This document shows, piece by piece, positions 5,790 through 9,953 of a stretch of 9,953 bases of DNA (the stretch's first letter is position 1; each line of letters starts with the position of its first letter). Origin of the DNA: Promethearchaeota archaeon (lineage in GTDB: Archaea; Asgardarchaeota; Lokiarchaeia; Sigynarchaeales; SOKP01); the NCBI GenBank assembly GCA_030668025.1, contig DAOUUT010000128.1:1-9953 (forward strand), read 5' to 3'. The notes beneath the pieces were generated by a model. It was not told the origin of the DNA and made no database searches. It worked only from the letters and a program-made list of their open reading frames with translations. Position numbers and translations under genes: made by a program.

Positions 5790-6773
5790 ATGAATTTATC
5801 AGAAATGTTATTAAGTTTAAAGATAATAATGTTTGGTGGGAAAGGAGGTGTCGGGAAAACGACTTGTGCTTCAAGTTCTGCGATATGGGCGGCAGAACAT
5901 GGAAGAAACACTTTAATTATCAGTACTGATCCTGCTCATTCTTTAGGTGATAGTTTTGGGATAGCACTTCCTCCCGGCGAACCAACAAAAATACCCGGTG
6001 TAGAACGCTTAACTGCCTTAGAAATAGATCCTAAAGCGGATTTGTCAGAATATAAAGGTTTAACTAATATGAGCCCTGTAGATGGCACTGAGATGTCAGA
6101 TATTATGGGCGGATTACCAATGATGGATGATTTGCAAGATATGACCTCGATGAGCCCTCCAGGGATAGACGAAGCTTTCGCATTACTAAAGGTTTTAGAA
6201 TTTATAGAGACTGATCACGATTATGATTTAGTTATATTTGACACGGCACCGACAGGTCATACCTTGAGATTTTTAAGTCTTCCAGAAACATTGTCAGGCT
6301 GGATTGGTAAACTGTTGAAGATGAGATTAAAATTAGGAAATCTTATGGGAATGATGAAGAGTCTTTTTACCAGCGGGGAAAAAAAAAAAGATAATTCATT
6401 GGAAGTTTTAGAGAGATTAAAAGATTCAATCATTAGAGCACGAGATGATCTTACTAACCCTATGATAAATTCGTTTGTTGTGGTAATGATACCAGAAGAA
6501 ATGGCTATTTCAGAGACGGGGCGCCTTTTAAACGAACTATTAAATTATAATATTCCTGTTTCAAATATCGTTGTGAACCAATTATATCAAGATGAGGAAG
6601 ATTTATGTGATTTTTGCCAATCGAGAAGAAAGATGCAAGTTAATAATTTGCTTAAAATTCAGAAAATCTTTAGAGATGAACTCGGAAAAAGTTTAATCGA
6701 GATTCAACTTTTTAGAGGGGAAATCAGAGAATATGACAATTTGAAAATATTTAGCGAACAACTCATCAAATGA
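5790..6773 (+). CDS. get3: Get3/ArsA-family ATPase with CxxC motif
   Basis: The product (327 residues from ATG 5790) is a deviant Walker A ATPase of the ArsA/Get3 family. The P-loop GGKGGVGKTT is at 16-25, STDPAHSLGDSF (switch I) at 45-56 and FDTAPTGHTLRFLSLPE (switch II) at 150-166. CDFC at 273-276 matches the zinc-binding CxxC that dimerises Get3/TRC40, so a role in delivering tail-anchored proteins to the membrane is more likely than arsenite export. No arsenic gene is nearby. Two methionine-rich helical stretches (seven Met in 94-121, four in 178-189) resemble the client-binding region. It is a single-domain protein, unlike the duplicated bacterial ArsA. A TTG at 5778 would add four residues; ATG 5790 was preferred. 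It ends 2 bp from the convergent thiolase gene. Function in archaea is inferred from homology to eukaryotic Get3. Confidence 0.9.
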   Translation: MNLSEMLLSLKIIMFGGKGGVGKTTCASSSAIWAAEHGRNTLIISTDPAHSLGDSFGIALPPGEPTKIPGVERLTALEIDPKADLSEYKGLTNMSPVDGTEMSDIMGGLPMMDDLQDMTSMSPPGIDEAFALLKVLEFIETDHDYDLVIFDTAPTGHTLRFLSLPETLSGWIGKLLKMRLKLGNLMGMMKSLFTSGEKKKDNSLEVLERLKDSIIRARDDLTNPMINSFVVVMIPEEMAISETGRLLNELLNYNIPVSNIVVNQLYQDEEDLCDFCQSRRKMQVNNLLKIQKIFRDELGKSLIEIQLFRGEIREYDNLKIFSEQLIK

Positions 6774-6775
6774 AA

Positions 6776-7735
6776 TTATTTACGAAACTCACTTACATAT
6801 TTACAATATAAACAGATATTAGTTTTACCACACGGATACCCACATTTTTTACAGGAATTATAGGATTCATGTATGTAATGTTTAGAAAAAATTTCAGACA
6901 TCTCTAAAAATCCGTTCAACAAATTGAATTCTATTTCGGGGCTGAATTTTTTACATTCCAGAATGAATTCTAGAACCCGTTTCCTTAAAATTGGATCTTC
7001 CTCCCTGTAGGGGCAATGTGAAGGGTAGTAATTGATTTTTTTTAGGTTTGCGTAGAGATATATTTCTTCTTCTGGAATTTTCATTAGCGGAGTGATTCGC
7101 CTAACGAAGTACTTCTTAATTTCTTTACTCTCTTCTTTAAAAAGATACTGATTAGCGATAAGCTTAAATCTTTTAAAAAGAATATTCATTAAATAAGTTT
7201 CTGCTATATCAGTTAAATTATGACCCATTGCAAGGATATCAGCGCCTAAGTTTTTTGCGGTTTCGTTTAAAATTCTTCTTCTAAGCGTAGCACAAAAATT
7301 GCATGCATATGTATTTTTAGTTGCACTCTTTTTCAATTCTACTATCTCATCTAACGTTTTACCAGTTTTCTCTTTAAAAGAAACGATTTTATGTTCTATA
7401 TTATTTTGTTTACAGAATTCAATTGCGTTCTTTGTACTATTACTTCTATAATCTCTAATTCCTTCATCAATGGTTACTGCTATTATTGGATTCGAATGAT
7501 AACTATTATCTTGTATTAGTTTAAGGTTGTATAGTAAAGAAAGAGAATCTTTTCCACCAGAAATACCAACAACGATTTTATCTTTTGGTTTTAGCATTTT
7601 GTATTTGGATATTGTCTTATAAATGTTTTTCTCGATTCTTTTTGTGAAGCATTCAGTACAAATTAGCTCACCGGAATATTTTCTGTGGATTACTAATGCA
7701 TTTTTATTACAATAATCACATGTACTTATTTTCAT
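6776..7735 (-). CDS. tRNA 2-thiolation enzyme, TtuA/NcsA (Ncs6/CTU1) family
   Basis: This family adenylates a tRNA uridine or related base and inserts sulfur, using a ubiquitin-like sulfur carrier. Counted from ATG 7735 (319 residues), an N-terminal zinc finger uses C6/C9 and C26/C29. The PP-loop ATP motif SGGKDS is at 59-64. CNFC at 145-148 plus C241 give the three cysteines that hold the iron-sulfur cluster in TtuA. GHNLTDIAETYLMNIL (171-186) is a family block. A second cysteine cluster at 295-311 (C295, C298, C302, C308, C311) forms the C-terminal zinc site. ATG 7816 would add 27 residues and overlap the protease gene by 26 bases. It was rejected because the family begins just before the first CxxC. 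Whether the target is U34 of the anticodon or U54 of the T-loop cannot be decided by eye. Confidence 0.93.
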   Translation of the reverse strand: MKISTCDYCNKNALVIHRKYSGELICTECFTKRIEKNIYKTISKYKMLKPKDKIVVGISGGKDSLSLLYNLKLIQDNSYHSNPIIAVTIDEGIRDYRSNSTKNAIEFCKQNNIEHKIVSFKEKTGKTLDEIVELKKSATKNTYACNFCATLRRRILNETAKNLGADILAMGHNLTDIAETYLMNILFKRFKLIANQYLFKEESKEIKKYFVRRITPLMKIPEEEIYLYANLKKINYYPSHCPYREEDPILRKRVLEFILECKKFSPEIEFNLLNGFLEMSEIFSKHYIHESYNSCKKCGYPCGKTNICLYCKYVSEFRK

Positions 7736-7790
7736 AAGCACATTATAACTATTTTCATTATTGCTTATGAAGATCACATCAACTAATTTA

Positions 7791-9584
7791 TTAAATCCAA
7801 AAAAGATCAAATCCAAATTTTATAAAAGACAATAGGAAATTACCACCTATAAGAATTAATGCCGCAATTCTGATAGTATTCAAAACAATACTTTTAATTC
7901 TTTTTTTGTCGTCATACAAATACTCGTAAGAGATTTCGAAAACAGTATTTTTTTTAAGTTTAGTATTTTCTGGCAGATTTACTGATACAGTATCTTTATA
8001 TCCATCGCCTATTTTATCCACTAGTTCATAGTTATCTTCTCCTAAGATTATTTCACCATTTTGATCATCTCTAAGATTATCTTTTAAGTATATTTTCACA
8101 GATTCAATTTTTTCTACGCGATATTCAGTCAATTTACATTCTGTATCAATTCCTTTATATAGTAGCCTATCTTTTTTCTTTTTTTTAGATTTGTAATTTT
8201 CACCAAAAATCCAATTTACTAATTCTTTTACTAATCTATCTCCATCAAATATCGGTAAAGGCATCATATTGAATAAGGTTATACTAAATGCTATAATAAA
8301 AAGCCATATTATTTCTCTAAGCAAGAAATCTGGCCAGTTAGCAGTAAATAATTTTGCAAAATCATTTTGATGCATCCAATAGTAAGTACTTTGAAGCCCC
8401 ACAAAGACCCCTACAACCTCAACATCTAAGATGTAATTAATCCCCAGTTCTGAAGTTAGGTTTATGGCTTTTAAAGTAAAACTTGTTAGTAAAATTTCTA
8501 ATGTGTCACCGTTGGATTTATTTATTGCGGTTCCATTTACTTTTGTAACTAATATGTTTGTTTCCGTATCACTGGACAAATTATAGGTAATTCTTAGGCC
8601 CATACCGTTATCCGCATACTCATAGCGGATTCCTATATCGTAACGAGGTCCTAAAGTAACGTTTTTTTTAGAATAGGATTCACTAAAAGGGTTATAAGTT
8701 TTAAAAGTTAAATTATCTCCAATTGAAAATTTAATTCTAGTACTATTACTTAGTATAGAAGTAAGATCAATTCCTTGGTTTAAGTCAAGGTTTAAAAAAT
8801 TAGCATCTGGATCACTTGGATTTTTAATAGCAACGATAGCATCTCCTGCTTCAAGAGTCCCACTATTGAAACCCCCATCTTGCGGTGTTAATACACTATA
8901 AACCTGTGTGACTTGAACGTAAAATGGAGAAATTAATGTTGGAAAACTAAGAATTAGCAAGAATGCTATACCAGCAGTTATAGCATTTACATAAGTGCCT
9001 GCGGCTGCGATTCTTAATCTTGTATTTCGATGGAATTTTGACGATCTTAACGCTCTTTCATCAACCTCTACAAATGCACCAAATCCCACTAGGTAAAACA
9101 AGCCGACACCAAGCACACCAGTAGATTTAATTTCCACTCCGTCGATACTAGCTGAAATTCCGTGAGCAAATTCGTGGGTCGTCATAATAAATAATAATGG
9201 TAATAATAAGTAAAATAAAATAGGTAGATCAATTGTAACTCCCGGGATGAGTGGAACAATAGCATTTTCAATACTTGGTTGAACTATTAAATTTAGAACA
9301 TTTGTAAAAAAGAAATAGAAGCCAAAAATTGTAAAACCAAACGATACAAATATTCCAATATTCCAAAATATTCTCCACAATTTTGGTTTTCTTCTAGAAA
9401 TGTTTATGATAAATTTATTTAGCTTTTTAGTTTTAAATAACGCCAGTAATGGAAAGAATAAACTATATGCTTCTTTTTTATTCCTTAATAAAAAAACAAA
9501 TACGATTACGATAATCCAAAAAGCTAAGGAAATGAGAAACCAAGGATTGAGTAAGAAATCAACGATAATATCAAGTAAAGTCAT
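7791..9584 (-). CDS. Site-2 protease family membrane metallopeptidase (M50)
   Basis: The 597-residue product is a multi-span membrane zinc protease that would cut other membrane proteins within the bilayer. Hydrophobic segments lie at about 14-33, 74-101, 118-136, 155-172 and 198-218, then about 423-443 and 571-595. HEFAH (137-141) is the HExxH zinc motif, and LPIFDGD (443-449) supplies the third metal ligand, as in the LDG motif of the family. Between them is a soluble insertion of about 200 residues (221-415). It contains TLEAGDAIVAI (243-253), which resembles the ligand-binding part of a PDZ domain. A second hydrophilic region (462-566), highly charged and lysine-rich at its start, precedes the last membrane segment. 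Archaeal S2P homologues often lack a known substrate. The thiolase gene starts 55 bases downstream on the same strand. Confidence 0.92.
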   Translation of the reverse strand: MTLLDIIVDFLLNPWFLISLAFWIIVIVFVFLLRNKKEAYSLFFPLLALFKTKKLNKFIINISRRKPKLWRIFWNIGIFVSFGFTIFGFYFFFTNVLNLIVQPSIENAIVPLIPGVTIDLPILFYLLLPLLFIMTTHEFAHGISASIDGVEIKSTGVLGVGLFYLVGFGAFVEVDERALRSSKFHRNTRLRIAAAGTYVNAITAGIAFLLILSFPTLISPFYVQVTQVYSVLTPQDGGFNSGTLEAGDAIVAIKNPSDPDANFLNLDLNQGIDLTSILSNSTRIKFSIGDNLTFKTYNPFSESYSKKNVTLGPRYDIGIRYEYADNGMGLRITYNLSSDTETNILVTKVNGTAINKSNGDTLEILLTSFTLKAINLTSELGINYILDVEVVGVFVGLQSTYYWMHQNDFAKLFTANWPDFLLREIIWLFIIAFSITLFNMMPLPIFDGDRLVKELVNWIFGENYKSKKKKKDRLLYKGIDTECKLTEYRVEKIESVKIYLKDNLRDDQNGEIILGEDNYELVDKIGDGYKDTVSVNLPENTKLKKNTVFEISYEYLYDDKKRIKSIVLNTIRIAALILIGGNFLLSFIKFGFDLFWI

Positions 9585-9688
9585 ATATGTTTTTTGAGCT
9601 CTATTTTATCCGGTATCAAGGTTAATTAAGAATAAAAATTAAGTTTATTCTTTTTGTTGAAATAAGACAATTTTCTTTAAATTAGGAA

Positions 9689-9953
9689 TTAAGGAATTAG
9701 CTTATTTTTTTTTAAAAACCAATTATTAATCAAGAATTTTTGAGAAAGGTTCTTTCGAGGAAGATAATGATTATTAATAGTAGATTTCGGCACCCACACC
9801 TCCTTATTATCCAATTCAATTAAAATAGCCTTTTCTGTTTCTCCCAAGATTATTCCATCGACATTACTCAAGTCTTTTAGGATATCTCCTTGAAGAACTA
9901 TGTCAGAAAAAAGGGCGATTTTATAACAATCAGATTCTTCATTAATTTCTTCA
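9689..9953 (-). CDS. Unidentified protein, C-terminal part (gene continues past the right edge)
   Basis: The reading frame is open from the stop at 9689 to the window edge, giving 87 visible residues, so the start lies outside. A TTG at 9871 could begin a 60-residue protein, but the upstream frame has no stop and reads smoothly (DCYKIALFSDIVLQGDILKD), so a longer gene is more likely. The visible part has an alternating hydrophobic pattern, AILIELDNKEVWVPKSTI, suggesting a small beta-rich domain with a W-x-P-K-S turn. A basic C terminus ends in FLKKNKLIP. This resembles small hypothetical proteins whose conserved core is a WIPKS-like motif, but I cannot name a family with confidence. It precedes the protease gene by 104 bases on the same strand. 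Confidence 0.6.
   Translation of the reverse strand, partial: EEINEESDCYKIALFSDIVLQGDILKDLSNVDGIILGETEKAILIELDNKEVWVPKSTINNHYLPRKNLSQKFLINNWFLKKNKLIP

Noticed and set aside
7736..7816. 27-residue N-terminal extension of the tRNA thiolation enzyme
   Set aside because: It is not family-like and overlaps the protease gene; ATG 7735 puts the first zinc cysteines where the family has them.
9400..9597. Plus-strand frame of 65 codons opposite the protease N terminus
   Set aside because: It is antisense to membrane segments of the M50 protease and has no independent support.
9630..9655. 7-bp inverted repeat GAATAAA/TTTATTC followed by five T on the plus strand
   Set aside because: No plus-strand gene ends here, and the arms are nearly all A and T, so chance is a fair explanation.

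Overview
The window reads as a chromosomal segment from an AT-rich archaeon. The evidence is a 23S rRNA gene with archaeal-type protein neighbours: an aRF1 release factor, an archaea-specific 4-phosphopantoate--beta-alanine ligase, an Ard1/RimI-type acetyltransferase, a zinc-ribbon tRNA thiolase, TATA-like promoter elements and mostly weak or absent Shine-Dalgarno sites. Composition and gene content would fit an Asgard (Lokiarchaeia-like) genome, but that placement is inference; the domain Archaea is the firm part. No transposase, integrase, phage gene, CRISPR array or tRNA was seen.

Layout. At 1-219 (minus) is the 5' end of a 23S rRNA gene running out of the left edge, with its own TATA-like promoter at 273-284. 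From 220 to 958 there is no protein gene. This stretch holds three 21-bp tandem repeats (363-425), an island of about 50% GC (421-540) that can fold into a long imperfect hairpin, a hairpin plus T-run (554-583), and then plain AT-rich sequence. At 959-2907 (plus) are a DUF72/YecE protein and ketopantoate reductase. At 2904-4331 (minus) are an N-terminal acetyltransferase and phosphopantothenate synthetase. At 4420-6773 (plus) are aRF1 and a Get3/ArsA-type ATPase. At 6776-9584 (minus) are a TtuA/NcsA-type tRNA thiolation enzyme and a membrane site-2 protease. At the right edge (9689-9953, minus) is the C-terminal part of an unidentified gene.

Themes. Two enzymes of archaeal coenzyme A synthesis, ketopantoate reductase and phosphopantothenate synthetase, lie 626 bp apart but on opposite strands. 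The rest is mostly translation and protein fate: 23S rRNA, release factor, N-terminal acetylation, tRNA thiolation, membrane-protein targeting and intramembrane proteolysis. Genes alternate in strand in pairs. Both convergent junctions are extremely tight (4-bp overlap at 2904-2907; 2-bp gap at 6774-6775), while divergent junctions hold the TATA-like elements.

The most unusual parts are the 23S gene without an upstream 16S gene and the GC-rich, foldable island beside it, a good candidate for an undescribed or unrecognised structured RNA. The protein genes are recognisable families; no novel defence or mobile system is evident.
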